36,916 nt of DNA from JBGPRB01 sp964422155 (lineage in GTDB: Bacteria > Chloroflexota > Dehalococcoidia > Dehalococcoidales > RBG-16-60-22). The stretch covers positions 1-36,916 of the forward strand of contig CAYQZZ010000016.1 in assembly GCA_964422155.1 (NCBI GenBank), in the 5' to 3' direction. How positions within the stretch are numbered: position 1 is the stretch's first letter; each line of letters opens with the position of its first letter. The notes beneath the pieces are model-generated. The model made no database searches. It saw nothing but the letters and a program-made list of their open reading frames with translations, and was not told the origin of the DNA. Both the position numbers and the translations under genes were made by a program. Positions 16,987 through 25,074 of the stretch are shown piece by piece.

Positions 16987-18030
16987 TTAATCTATCTTAA
17001 TATCTCGGGGTTCCTTCATCTTACCCCATTTTGCTATATATTTTTCTTTGACCTCGGGATTCACCAGACCAATAGGCCATTCACTACGCATTATACGTGA
17101 TATTTCTTCAGCCGGCTGCATCCCCCACACAATGCTAGATTCGAGTGAACTTCCAGCATGATGTCCGGTAAGGATTACATTATCGAATTTCTTTAGAGGG
17201 CTATTTAAAGGAACTGGTTCGGGGTCGGTAACATCTAGTCCAACCCCAGCAATATAACCCTCAGAAAGGGCAGTACAAAGCGCTTGTTCATCTATGATGC
17301 CACCGCGAGATGTATTAACTATGTAAGCATTGCGCTTCATCTTTTTAAACTGCTCAAGTCCAATTAGGTGCCGGCTTTCTTTGGTCAAACTTGCGTGGAT
17401 TGAAATAAAGTCTGACTTGGCAAGCAATGTATCAAGGTCAACTTGTCTTACATCAAGTTTCTTAAATATATTATTATCAACATAGGGATCGAAAGCCAAG
17501 ATGCTCATCTCAAAACCTCTGGCTTTGGGAACCATCAATCTACCGGCATTACCAAAGCCAACAAGACCAAGAGTTTTTCCTTTCAAGATGGCCATATGCT
17601 TACCAGCTTCGTCAATTCCTCGGAATACTGGTTGTCCAGCTTTTACCTGGTTATTCAGGGTTACGATAAGCCTAGCGCATGCCAACATTAAAGCCATGGC
17701 ATGTTCAGCAAGTTCTTCTGAGCAGAAACCACGCAGATTAACTATCCCGATGCCCAGTTCGGTCGCTGCTTGTACGTCGATCGCATCATAGCCAATACTA
17801 ACCGTGATCATAAACTTACATTTTGGCAATCCCTGAAATACTTTTGGAGTAAATGGGAATCTCCCTTGCGGCGTAACTATACAATCCGCATCGCTGCATA
17901 TTGAGATTAATTTGTCCTCAGTTTCGCCAGATGTATATATGGATAACTCAGCACCGGTTGATTCTATGTTCTTAGGAAGATTCTTGGAGAGCATCACTCT
18001 ATCAGACACGATAACGACTTTAAATCCCAT
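16987..18030 (-). CDS. D-isomer-specific 2-hydroxyacid dehydrogenase
   Basis: A 347-residue NAD-dependent dehydrogenase of the phosphoglycerate dehydrogenase/glyoxylate-hydroxypyruvate reductase family. The nucleotide motif is GLVGFGNAGR (GxGxxG, residues 158-163), with the acidic Asp181 at the end of the next strand. The catalytic Arg242 (VNTSRGG), Glu271 (DPEP) and His290 (TGHHAG) are all visible. The ATG follows GAGGTAAAC. It interconverts a D-2-hydroxyacid and its 2-oxoacid, and the exact substrate is open. It is transcribed toward the Lrp-type regulator and lies between the transporter operon and the mutase cluster. Confidence 0.9.
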   Translation of the reverse strand: MGFKVVIVSDRVMLSKNLPKNIESTGAELSIYTSGETEDKLISICSDADCIVTPQGRFPFTPKVFQGLPKCKFMITVSIGYDAIDVQAATELGIGIVNLRGFCSEELAEHAMALMLACARLIVTLNNQVKAGQPVFRGIDEAGKHMAILKGKTLGLVGFGNAGRLMVPKARGFEMSILAFDPYVDNNIFKKLDVRQVDLDTLLAKSDFISIHASLTKESRHLIGLEQFKKMKRNAYIVNTSRGGIIDEQALCTALSEGYIAGVGLDVTDPEPVPLNSPLKKFDNVILTGHHAGSSLESSIVWGMQPAEEISRIMRSEWPIGLVNPEVKEKYIAKWGKMKEPRDIKID

Positions 18031-18689
18031 GTTTACCTCCTCATTTTCCTAATATTTATTATGAGATTAAGTCAACTTTTTTGATTTTTAATGATTTTAA
18101 AGATATTTTTACATTGCTGTTAGCAATTATTCAATAATAATCTTGCATAACCTTACTTACAAGGTTTAGCTATATGTTCCTGAAATCTGATGCTCCGACT
18201 CCGGAAGATTAATAGTAGCTTTGGTCTATCTTAATAAGAGAAATTACTTTAAGATATCTTCATGGCAGAAATCTTATCGCTATAATATTTCGCCGCCTTC
18301 CATATTTTGTCCGGTGTTCATCTTTTGCGATAAAGTAGCAGCCCTAACGCAATGGTAATAATTGCCTTAACCTAGAATCAAAATAAAGGAAATTACATGT
18401 ATTTGAAAAATATGATATTTATTACCACTATTGACAATGAGTTGTTATATATTTTATACTGGTTTCAACATTATTGCAAGATTGTTTGAAATATGTTTGA
18501 TCAGAATTTTTATTCCAAAAATAAATAAATGCAAAAAAATTAATATTATATCGCTTTTAAACATAATTAGTTTTTACGAGTCGGTAAACTGAGAGTAATC
18601 TCCAGTGATGGTGAATGACACATGCTTAAGCCTGATACTATCTACGAGTAAAAATATTTTGAAAACTATTCTAAAAAAGTGGGTTCAAG
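18031..18689. other. AT-rich gene-free stretch
   Basis: Strongly AT-rich, with no supported gene. The left end must hold the promoter of the minus-strand 2-hydroxyacid dehydrogenase. A short possible dehydrogenase relic at 18280-18345 is listed separately. The rest looks like decayed DNA. Confidence 0.5.
18280..18345 (-). pseudogene. Possible C-terminal relic of a short-chain dehydrogenase
   Basis: On the minus strand a short frame ends ...MNTGQNMEGGEIL followed by TAG at 18280-18282. This resembles the C-terminal TGQxxxVDGGxx signature of short-chain dehydrogenases with two residues lost. It is very short, so the call is weak. It would be independent of the plus-strand relic that starts at 18690. 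Confidence 0.25.
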
Positions 18690-19233
18690 GTGTTACTTAA
18701 AGGTTAGGTTGCAATTATTACTGGAGGTGCTAAAGGAATTGGCATGGGTATTGGTTTCAAATTCGCTAATGACCGATGTTCGGTGGTTGTTGCTGATATT
18801 TTGACTGAGGAAGGAAATTAGACCGTAAAAGAGCTTTCGGAAAAGTGGCAGGATTATTAATATTTCATCTATTGCGGCTATAATGGCTGGCCCTGTTTGC
18901 ATTGAATATGGTTCTGCCAAAGGCGGAGTTTTATCTCTGACCATAAATTTATGCCTGGAATTGGCGCCGTATAACATCACTGTGAACGCGATTCTGCCGG
19001 GAGGAATCCTTACAGATATGTTCAGGGCTTGCTCTGGCGTAACTATAGGCAAAAATGAGAATATAGATAAAGTGCTTCAAGAAAGAATGGCAAAAACCGT
19101 ACCTCTGGGAAGAATTGGTAACCCCGAAGATATTGCGGGAGTTGCCTTGTTCTTTGCTTCGGATGTATCATCCTTCGTTACAAGGGACCGGATCATCGTC
19201 AGGGGAGGGCTTCCAATTATAGTACTGCACTAG
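18690..19233 (+). pseudogene. Short-chain dehydrogenase/reductase pseudogene
   Basis: The N-terminal part VAIITGGAKGIGMGIGFKFA is a clear TGGxxGIG cofactor motif, followed by VVVADILTEEGN. A TAG at 18705-18707 and another TAG after EGN interrupt it. The sequence then jumps in a different frame to RIINISSIAAIMAG, an IDE-type SYxxAK region seen as EYGSAKGG, and NITVNAILPG. The C-terminal part runs to GRIGNPEDIAGVALFFASDV and stops at 19231-19233. Roughly 80 residues containing the NNAG motif are deleted. Two stops, a frameshift and a deletion show it is dead. Plus-strand neighbours suggest it once belonged to the mutase-cluster region. Confidence 0.85.
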
Positions 19234-19519
19234 AAATATAGGTTCAAATTACTTTATGGTAGGCTTTAAAATTGCCGGTTAACAAATATAACTTACACGG
19301 ATGCTTGAGGCCAAGCTTTTGTTATGCTTATTTTTTGTCAGGGTGAACACCTAGAAGAAGTAGTGCAACCAAATCTATGAAAGAGTTTAAATATCGCTTC
19401 CCAAGTGGCGGTAAGGAAAGATGTGAAAGAGAGCTAACAACATCTCAGAACTAAGTTGACTAAAAAGTGTATATGGCCATGACAGGATCGACGGGTAAAA
19501 CAAGGAAAGGGGAACAGAT

Positions 19520-20599
19520 ATGAAAGCTTGGAGGGTTTATGGAATAGGCGACATGCGGCTAGATGATGTGCCGATACCGAGAATTAAACCCGGGTGGGTG
19601 CTTGTAAAAGTAAAGATGGTTCAGGTGAGTATCACTGAAGTATCACATTTCCAGGGAACTTCCGGAAATCTGGAGAAGCTGCTGAAAGAAAAATCCCCGC
19701 GTCAGTTATTTGGCCATGAGTTGTGTGGTGAAGCCGTTGAGGTAGGAGAAGGTGTTAAATCCATCAAGGTGGGAGACCGTGTTGTCTGTTGTGGAAGGGA
19801 GCCCTGTCACAACTGTGCTCTCTGCCAGGCCGGATATGGGGACCTCTGTGTCAAAGGCCCCATGCTAGGTGTGGACATCCCTGGAGCGTTGGCCGAATAC
19901 CTTCTGCTTCCGGCTGGAAGTTTAACAAGTATCCCCGATACTATTACGGATAGCGAGGCAGCAGCAATGCAGCCATTCGTGGGGTCTATTGGAGCTGTAC
20001 ACTTGACCGGGGTTGAGATGGGTGACATTGTGGTCGTTCTGGGTCAAGGGTCGATGGGACTCAATGTTACCCAGATATGTCGGGTCTGCGGGGCGGGTAA
20101 GGTTATCGGTGTGGATGTACGCGACGATATATTGGAAATTTCACGGAAACTCGGGACCGATATCCTGATTAATGCCTCAAAGGTGGATTCAATAAAAGCC
20201 GTTCTTGAAGCGACAGGTGGTATTGGTGCTGATATCGTATTTGAGTGTGCTGGAGGCAACCCCAAGCAAGGTCTTTCGGGCACGGAAACACTGGCCCAGG
20301 CAATGCGCATGGTTCGAGACCAAGGGAAGATTTCCCAAGTTGCCCTGTTAGGACCAAACGCGAAAGTGGATATAAGCCCGCTCAATATGAGTGGTGTTCA
20401 ATATCGGGGACTAGGGGGCGGCAATCGGAAATTAGTACAGTATGCCATTGATTTGATCGCCTCGAAACGGGTGCGGTTAGCCACTTTGGTGACCCATGTG
20501 CTTGAGGGACTAGACAAGATCCCCGAAGCATTTGAAATAACGGGTAATAAAGCGAAGTACAAAGCTATTAATCCGGCTCAGGTAATCGTAAGCCATTAG
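19520..20599 (+). CDS. MDR-family dehydrogenase-like protein with altered catalytic zinc site
   Basis: A 359-residue medium-chain dehydrogenase homologous to the gene at 6114. The structural-zinc cysteines (96, 99, 102, 110), His66-Glu67 and a nucleotide motif GQGSMGLN are present. The first catalytic zinc ligand, Cys in the usual GICGS, is Ser37 (VQVSITE). The later Glu ligand, in the position of VEPLAV, is Gln151 (AMQPFV). Two of the usual ligands are therefore replaced, so it may bind no catalytic zinc or act by a different mechanism. Start ATG 19520 follows AAGGAAAGGGG. It opens the plus-strand cluster that leads to the cobalamin mutase. Substrate unknown. Confidence 0.87.
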   Translation: MKAWRVYGIGDMRLDDVPIPRIKPGWVLVKVKMVQVSITEVSHFQGTSGNLEKLLKEKSPRQLFGHELCGEAVEVGEGVKSIKVGDRVVCCGREPCHNCALCQAGYGDLCVKGPMLGVDIPGALAEYLLLPAGSLTSIPDTITDSEAAAMQPFVGSIGAVHLTGVEMGDIVVVLGQGSMGLNVTQICRVCGAGKVIGVDVRDDILEISRKLGTDILINASKVDSIKAVLEATGGIGADIVFECAGGNPKQGLSGTETLAQAMRMVRDQGKISQVALLGPNAKVDISPLNMSGVQYRGLGGGNRKLVQYAIDLIASKRVRLATLVTHVLEGLDKIPEAFEITGNKAKYKAINPAQVIVSH

Positions 20600-20740
20600 C
20601 TACTTAATGACAGCCGATGGACTTGGTGTAAACGGTGGTATTTTATTGTGAGGGAGTTAGCGTTTGTCTTGTAGAAATATTGTCTATGGGCAGAGCCTCA
20701 GTAAACTAGTCAATACGTTCAGTAAATAAGGAAGACATTA

Positions 20741-21493
20741 GTGAAGATCATTAGATTTGAGTGGAAGCGGGCGGCCAGATACGGCATTGTCAAGGGAGAA
20801 GATGTCTTTTATATGGAAGGGAACATATTGGGCGAATTCCACGTCGGTAAAAAACTATGTCGTCTTGACGAGGTAAAATTACTCGCTCCGGTTCTCCCCA
20901 ATATCGTAGTTGGCATCGGAGGCAACTATCATAGCCTGTTAAAGGTTGATACGAGTGTTCATACTAAGCCAGAAGCATTCCTGAAACCACCATCTTCAGT
21001 TATTGGGCACTTGGCTAATATCATCTACCCCAAAATAGCAACCAATATTCGTTTGGAGGGGGAGCTTGCTGTCATTATAAAACGTGAAGCAAAACATGTG
21101 TCCGAGGATAAGGCTTTGGAATATGTTTTGGGATACACCTGTGCTAATGACGTCACAGCCCATATTGAAGGAGATAAGGGAGGTGCACGTATAAAATCGT
21201 TTTATACTTTCTGCCCGATAGGGCCGTGCCTTGTCACTGATTTAGAGCCAGATAATCTTAAGATAACATCTAGAGTAAACGGCGTCAAAGTACAGGATGC
21301 TGACCCTACCAGCGATATGGTGTGGAATGTTGGTCAGATAATCGAGCATGTCACGGAGTTTATGGCATTGCAGCCTCTGGATGTTATTCTAACCGGTTCA
21401 TCCAGGCCACCGAAGTTGCTCAATGTCGGCGATATTGTTGAAGTCGAGATAGAAGGGATTGGACTGCTTCGGAATATCGTAGTTGCGCAGTAA
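20741..21493 (+). CDS. Fumarylacetoacetate hydrolase (FAH) family protein
   Basis: A 250-residue FAH-fold enzyme, the family of 2-hydroxyhepta-2,4-diene-1,7-dioate isomerases, acylpyruvate hydrolases and oxaloacetate decarboxylases. The divalent-metal ligands Glu106 and Glu108 (RLEGELAVII) and Asp137 (YTCANDVTA) are present. The neighbouring FLKPPSSVIG and FCPIGPCLVT are family signatures. Departures are KSFYTF in place of the usual KSFDTF (Tyr155 for Asp), and LTGSSRPP in place of LTGTPxGV. The start is GTG 20741 after AAGGAAG. Hydrolysis or decarboxylation of a 2-oxo acid fits the carbon-skeleton chemistry of its neighbours, but the substrate is open. Confidence 0.85.
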   Translation: MKIIRFEWKRAARYGIVKGEDVFYMEGNILGEFHVGKKLCRLDEVKLLAPVLPNIVVGIGGNYHSLLKVDTSVHTKPEAFLKPPSSVIGHLANIIYPKIATNIRLEGELAVIIKREAKHVSEDKALEYVLGYTCANDVTAHIEGDKGGARIKSFYTFCPIGPCLVTDLEPDNLKITSRVNGVKVQDADPTSDMVWNVGQIIEHVTEFMALQPLDVILTGSSRPPKLLNVGDIVEVEIEGIGLLRNIVVAQ

Positions 21494-21568
21494 AAGCGTG
21501 TACTAACTATGTGATCGGTGTTACTCAGGCATTAAAGAAGATATATAGTAGATAAATGGAGGAAAGAA

Positions 21569-22675
21569 ATGGCTATTTCTCTGAAAGAACGTGACCGCCG
21601 CTATAAGGCTATCCGAGAACTTATGATAAAAGATAGACTGGATGCCTTGCTCGTAGTTGGGCGTGGCGACTGCTTTAGTCGTGGTAATATTCGGTACATA
21701 ACAAACCAGGGAATTATCGCCGGCGCACAGTATTGTATTTTTGGTTTGGAAGGTGTTCCTATTTACATGCTTCCCGGCAAAGGACCTGTGGTGTCCAGAC
21801 TCCGTAAAGCGGCGTGGAACCTTGATCTTAGAGAGGCTCCCAAGTTAGCCGAACAAATCATAGAAGACTTATCTCGTCTTAATAAGGGCAATAAGATCGG
21901 GATTGTGGGGATGGATGAGGTTTCAGTCCCTGTATATTTAGAAGTGCAAAGAAAATTCGGGGACAGGCTCGTTAACGCTGTGGGGATATTTGAACAGTTG
22001 CGCCTGATTAAGAGCGCCGAAGAGATTGAAAAAATGAGGACGGCGGCTTCCATTGCCGATAAAGTATTTACCACGCTTAAAAAGATAGTTAGACCGGGCA
22101 TTATTGACTACGAAGTTTATGGCGAGGTCAGGAAGATTATTCATAAAATGGGTTGCGAATATTCTTTCGAGCTCATTAGTGCCGAAGGCGCCGATATGAA
22201 CCTATCTTCTCCAATGGGAAACAAGCTTAAGGAAGACGGCACGCTGGCTCAGGAAATTTCCCCATCTTATGAAGGCTATTATGCACAGCTACCAGTTACC
22301 GTACCGGCGACAGAGTATCCGCCGCGCCTTCGTAGACTTATACCTATTTGGAAAGAGGCTGTTGCTGCGGCAGTAAATGTCATGCGCCCCGGGAAAAAAG
22401 TATCCGATGTTCACCAGGCAATAGAAAGAGTTGTTCGTAGTCACGGATGTTTCTCTCCATGGCGTCACGGGCATGCACTCGGACTTGACCTTATCGATTT
22501 TTGGTCGATCACCGATAATAATCCCACGGTACTCAAGTCCGGTATGACGTTGGTGCTCCATCCTGATATTTTTGAGCCCGGCTTTGAAGGTATCGGACCT
22601 TGTGCCGGTTACACTTATGTTATAACGGATAAAGGGGCGGAGAATCTGAGCAAAGTTAATATTTTTGAACAGTGA
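21569..22675 (+). CDS. M24-family creatinase/aminopeptidase-fold protein lacking metal ligands
   Basis: A 368-residue two-domain pita-bread protein. Residues 1-150 form the creatinase N-terminal domain (DALLVVGRGD, FEQLRLIKSAEEIEKMR). Residues 155-360 form the catalytic domain. In metallopeptidases of this fold two Asp, one His and two Glu bind two metals. Here the DxG region reads AQEISPSYEGYYAQLP, with both Asp lost. The His region HGHALGLD (His300/302) is kept, Glu336 is in HPDIFEPG, and the last Glu is replaced in GPCAGYTYVI. This fits a metal-free creatinase-like C-N hydrolase better than a peptidase. It lies 75 bases after the FAH gene with an AGGAAAG site and is probably co-transcribed. 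Confidence 0.85.
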   Translation: MAISLKERDRRYKAIRELMIKDRLDALLVVGRGDCFSRGNIRYITNQGIIAGAQYCIFGLEGVPIYMLPGKGPVVSRLRKAAWNLDLREAPKLAEQIIEDLSRLNKGNKIGIVGMDEVSVPVYLEVQRKFGDRLVNAVGIFEQLRLIKSAEEIEKMRTAASIADKVFTTLKKIVRPGIIDYEVYGEVRKIIHKMGCEYSFELISAEGADMNLSSPMGNKLKEDGTLAQEISPSYEGYYAQLPVTVPATEYPPRLRRLIPIWKEAVAAAVNVMRPGKKVSDVHQAIERVVRSHGCFSPWRHGHALGLDLIDFWSITDNNPTVLKSGMTLVLHPDIFEPGFEGIGPCAGYTYVITDKGAENLSKVNIFEQ

Positions 22676-22805
22676 TTTGCTGGAAAGCAATAGACCGCTG
22701 ATCTAAGGTCAGCCATAGAAAAAGATATTGAGTAATCATAAAGCGAAAATGAGCAGGGTTGAGTGTTCTCAAATATATGAACATATGATAACTGGGAGGA
22801 TACCT

Positions 22806-22835
22806 ATGATAAATAAAACAGCCAAGGGGCCATAA
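22806..22835 (+). other. Nine-codon leader reading frame
   Basis: ATG 22806 follows a strong GGGAGG ribosome-binding site (22794-22799) and encodes MINKTAKGP before a TAA. It precedes the mutase small-subunit gene by about 65 bases. It could be a leader peptide or the relic of a lost gene, and evidence is limited to the good translation signal. Confidence 0.35.
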
Positions 22836-22900
22836 GAAAATAAACCTTGTAAGATACGGGAAAAATAATGCCAAATCAGTACATAATGGAGGGTTATTTT

Positions 22901-23323
22901 ATGAAAACCAAAGGAAGCGTAAAAAAGACATTGGTAACAGGCGTTATCGGGGAAGATGTACATATCGTGGGCATCAGGATCATTGAACATGCATTAAGAG
23001 GTGCCGGCTACAATATTGTCAGCCTGGGAGTCCAAGTTCCCCAGCAAGAGTTCGTGGACGCCGCTAGAGAAAGCGCGGCGGCTGCTATTCTGGTATCTTC
23101 GCTGGCCGGTCATGCCAACGTGGTGTGCAAAGGGTTAAGAGATAAATGCCTTGAAGCCGGGTTGGAAAATATTCGTCTGTATATCGGTGGCCAACTGATA
23201 ATCGGTGAGCAGCCGTGGTCGGAAACAGAGAAGATATTTAAAGAGATGGGTTTTGACAGGGTATATCCTAAAGATGCAGATATATCTCAGGTAATCAAAG
23301 ATATAGATAGTGATTTAAAATAG
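22901..23323 (+). CDS. glmS: Cobalamin-binding small subunit of a glutamate-mutase-type enzyme
   Basis: About 140 residues, the whole of a B12-binding domain. The motif DVHIVG (Asp19-His21-Gly24, DxHxxG) supplies the histidine that replaces dimethylbenzimidazole as lower ligand of cobalamin. VSLGVQVPQQEF, ILVSSLAGHA and IGGQLIIG match the loops of methylaspartate (glutamate) mutase S subunits, which form an E2S2 complex with the adjacent large subunit. I chose ATG 22901, 7 bases after GGAGGG, rather than ATG 22868, because family proteins begin just before the first strand. The symbol reflects family and not proven substrate, since the partner subunit has an altered pocket. It is 22 bases from the large-subunit gene. 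Confidence 0.9.
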   Translation: MKTKGSVKKTLVTGVIGEDVHIVGIRIIEHALRGAGYNIVSLGVQVPQQEFVDAARESAAAAILVSSLAGHANVVCKGLRDKCLEAGLENIRLYIGGQLIIGEQPWSETEKIFKEMGFDRVYPKDADISQVIKDIDSDLK

Positions 23324-23345
23324 CGAAAACGAAAGGGGGTTTCTT

Positions 23346-24800
23346 ATGGAAATCAAGAACAAGCGACTGGATGATGAGGTATTCGAGCGGGAGAGGAAAG
23401 AAATACTAAGCACGTGGCCGACAGGAAAAGACGTCGACATTGACGAAGCCGTAGAGTTTCACAAGACGCTGATACCCGAGAGGAATTATGCTCTGAAGGT
23501 TGCCGATGCCAAGAAGAATGGTAAGCATTTGATTCGTATCGACTCCGGGGTGGCCACAATCGAAGGGGAAATAGAGCTATTCAAGTGTCTACAGGATGAA
23601 GGGGGTGCTGATCTCCTGGGGTCGATTGTTGACAGTTTTACCAGGGTAAACGACTATAAGCAAGCCGAGAAAGGGCTAGAGGAGAGCATCAAACTCGGGA
23701 GGACGACTCTCAACGGCTTTCCTATGGTAGCTCACGGCGTGGCCGCCGGGAGGAAGGTAATAGAATCCGTGAAGCTGCCGGTGCAGTTAAGATCACCTGC
23801 GGTTGACACCAGGCTGGTGATGGAGATGGCCATGGCCACGGGGCACACGAGTGTTGCCGGCGGCGCCAGTGTGGGGAGTTCCTTATCTTTTTCCCGCGAT
23901 GCACTGCCGGAGGTAGATATACACAACGGTCAATATGCTCACAGGCTGATGGCGGCCTATCAGGAAAGAGGCATTCCAATCGTTGCCGAGTGCGGGTTTG
24001 GCTTCGCTCACACTATACCGTACAGTCTGGGTTTCACCCAGGGCATTATCAACGCCATAGCCGCCGCCGAACAGGGGCTCAAGCAGTTCATATTCGGTAT
24101 ATATGGTCAGACCGGCAACCTGGCTCAGGATGTCGCCGGCCTTCTTGTCATGCCCAAGATTACAGAGGAATATCTCAGAAAGCTTGGCTACAAACCTACC
24201 TCGATATCCACTATGAGTTCGGCCTGGGGTGGCGTCTTCCCCGATGATTACGCCGAGTCCTTTGCCGTCGTCGCTTTCAGCGCGGTTACCGCGATGCTGG
24301 CGCGTGTTCAGATTGTCCACGTGAAGACAATTTTCGAGAGCAAAACGATACCGACGAAGGAAGCCAGCGCCGCCAGCCTGAGAGCGGGCAAAAAAATAAT
24401 TAACATGATGAAAGACCAGAAAATCCAGCTGGACAATAAGGCTTTAACGATTGAATCCAAGATGCTGGAGATGGAGGTAAGGGCTATCATGGACAAGCTC
24501 CTGGAGATAGGGGACGGCGATATACTTGTCGGTATGAGGAAGGGTCTGGATGCAGGCATCATAGACCCGCCTTTTGCCACTTCCCGCTATGTTAAAGGCA
24601 AGGTGCTGGCTGCCAGAGACAACGAAGGTGCCATGAGATATCTTGACCATGGTAATTTACCCTTCAGCAAGGAGATAATCGAGTTCCACAAGCAGAAACT
24701 GGCTGAAAGAGAAAAGGCGCAGGGCCGGAAAATAGACTACCAGAATGTAGTTGACGACCTTATGTCCATAAGCCGGGGCTCACTGGTAAACAGGGGCTAA
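23346..24800 (+). CDS. Glutamate-mutase-type large subunit with altered substrate pocket
   Basis: A 484-residue TIM-barrel subunit of an adenosylcobalamin-dependent carbon-skeleton mutase, homologous to GlmE/MutE over its length. Recalled numbering of the Clostridium cochlearium enzyme aligns almost without gaps. Arg100 (FTRVND) and Arg149 (VQLRSP) are kept, and the pair that holds the adenosyl ribose is kept as Lys327/Glu331 (VKTIFE). Arg66 is Asp (IRIDSG), His150 is Ser, Glu171 is Ala, Tyr177 is Gly and Tyr181 is Ser (HTSVAGGASVGSSLS). These five residues bind glutamate in the known enzyme. The fold, radical machinery and small subunit are retained, so I infer an active mutase for another substrate. 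The ATG follows AAAGGGGG. Confidence 0.88.
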   Translation: MEIKNKRLDDEVFERERKEILSTWPTGKDVDIDEAVEFHKTLIPERNYALKVADAKKNGKHLIRIDSGVATIEGEIELFKCLQDEGGADLLGSIVDSFTRVNDYKQAEKGLEESIKLGRTTLNGFPMVAHGVAAGRKVIESVKLPVQLRSPAVDTRLVMEMAMATGHTSVAGGASVGSSLSFSRDALPEVDIHNGQYAHRLMAAYQERGIPIVAECGFGFAHTIPYSLGFTQGIINAIAAAEQGLKQFIFGIYGQTGNLAQDVAGLLVMPKITEEYLRKLGYKPTSISTMSSAWGGVFPDDYAESFAVVAFSAVTAMLARVQIVHVKTIFESKTIPTKEASAASLRAGKKIINMMKDQKIQLDNKALTIESKMLEMEVRAIMDKLLEIGDGDILVGMRKGLDAGIIDPPFATSRYVKGKVLAARDNEGAMRYLDHGNLPFSKEIIEFHKQKLAEREKAQGRKIDYQNVVDDLMSISRGSLVNRG

Positions 24801-25074
24801 ACATAAAAGACGACACTATAATACTCAGGTATAGGGGAGTATGGAGCTTTCGCGCCAAGCTTTCCGGCTGAATAAAAGCGGCGTGATTGAATTCCGAATC
24901 AGGATCTGCGAGGTTGTCAGTGGTGCTGGGCAACGTCCAAGTTGTGTTGCGCAGCACAAAGCCTCAGAAAATTTAAGAATATTCATCACTGGTGCTAAGG
25001 CTTTAATATCTCCCTTTATCCGTGGGGTTTGATAGGCAGAAAGGTCACCGGATTTCTATATCGGAGATAGCAGG
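24801..25074. other. Intergenic region before the adenosyltransferase gene
   Basis: 274 bases. A 63-codon open frame at 24841-25032 has no recognisable product. I looked for a cobalamin riboswitch (B12 box) and did not see one. It probably carries either a promoter or a decayed gene. Confidence 0.4.

Noticed and set aside
24841..25032. 63-codon frame between the mutase and adenosyltransferase genes
   Set aside because: No recognisable domain and a poor ribosome-binding site. It is possibly chance or a relic.
22676..25074. Cobalamin riboswitch upstream of the mutase or adenosyltransferase genes
   Set aside because: No B12-box-like sequence or fitting secondary structure was seen in either intergenic region.
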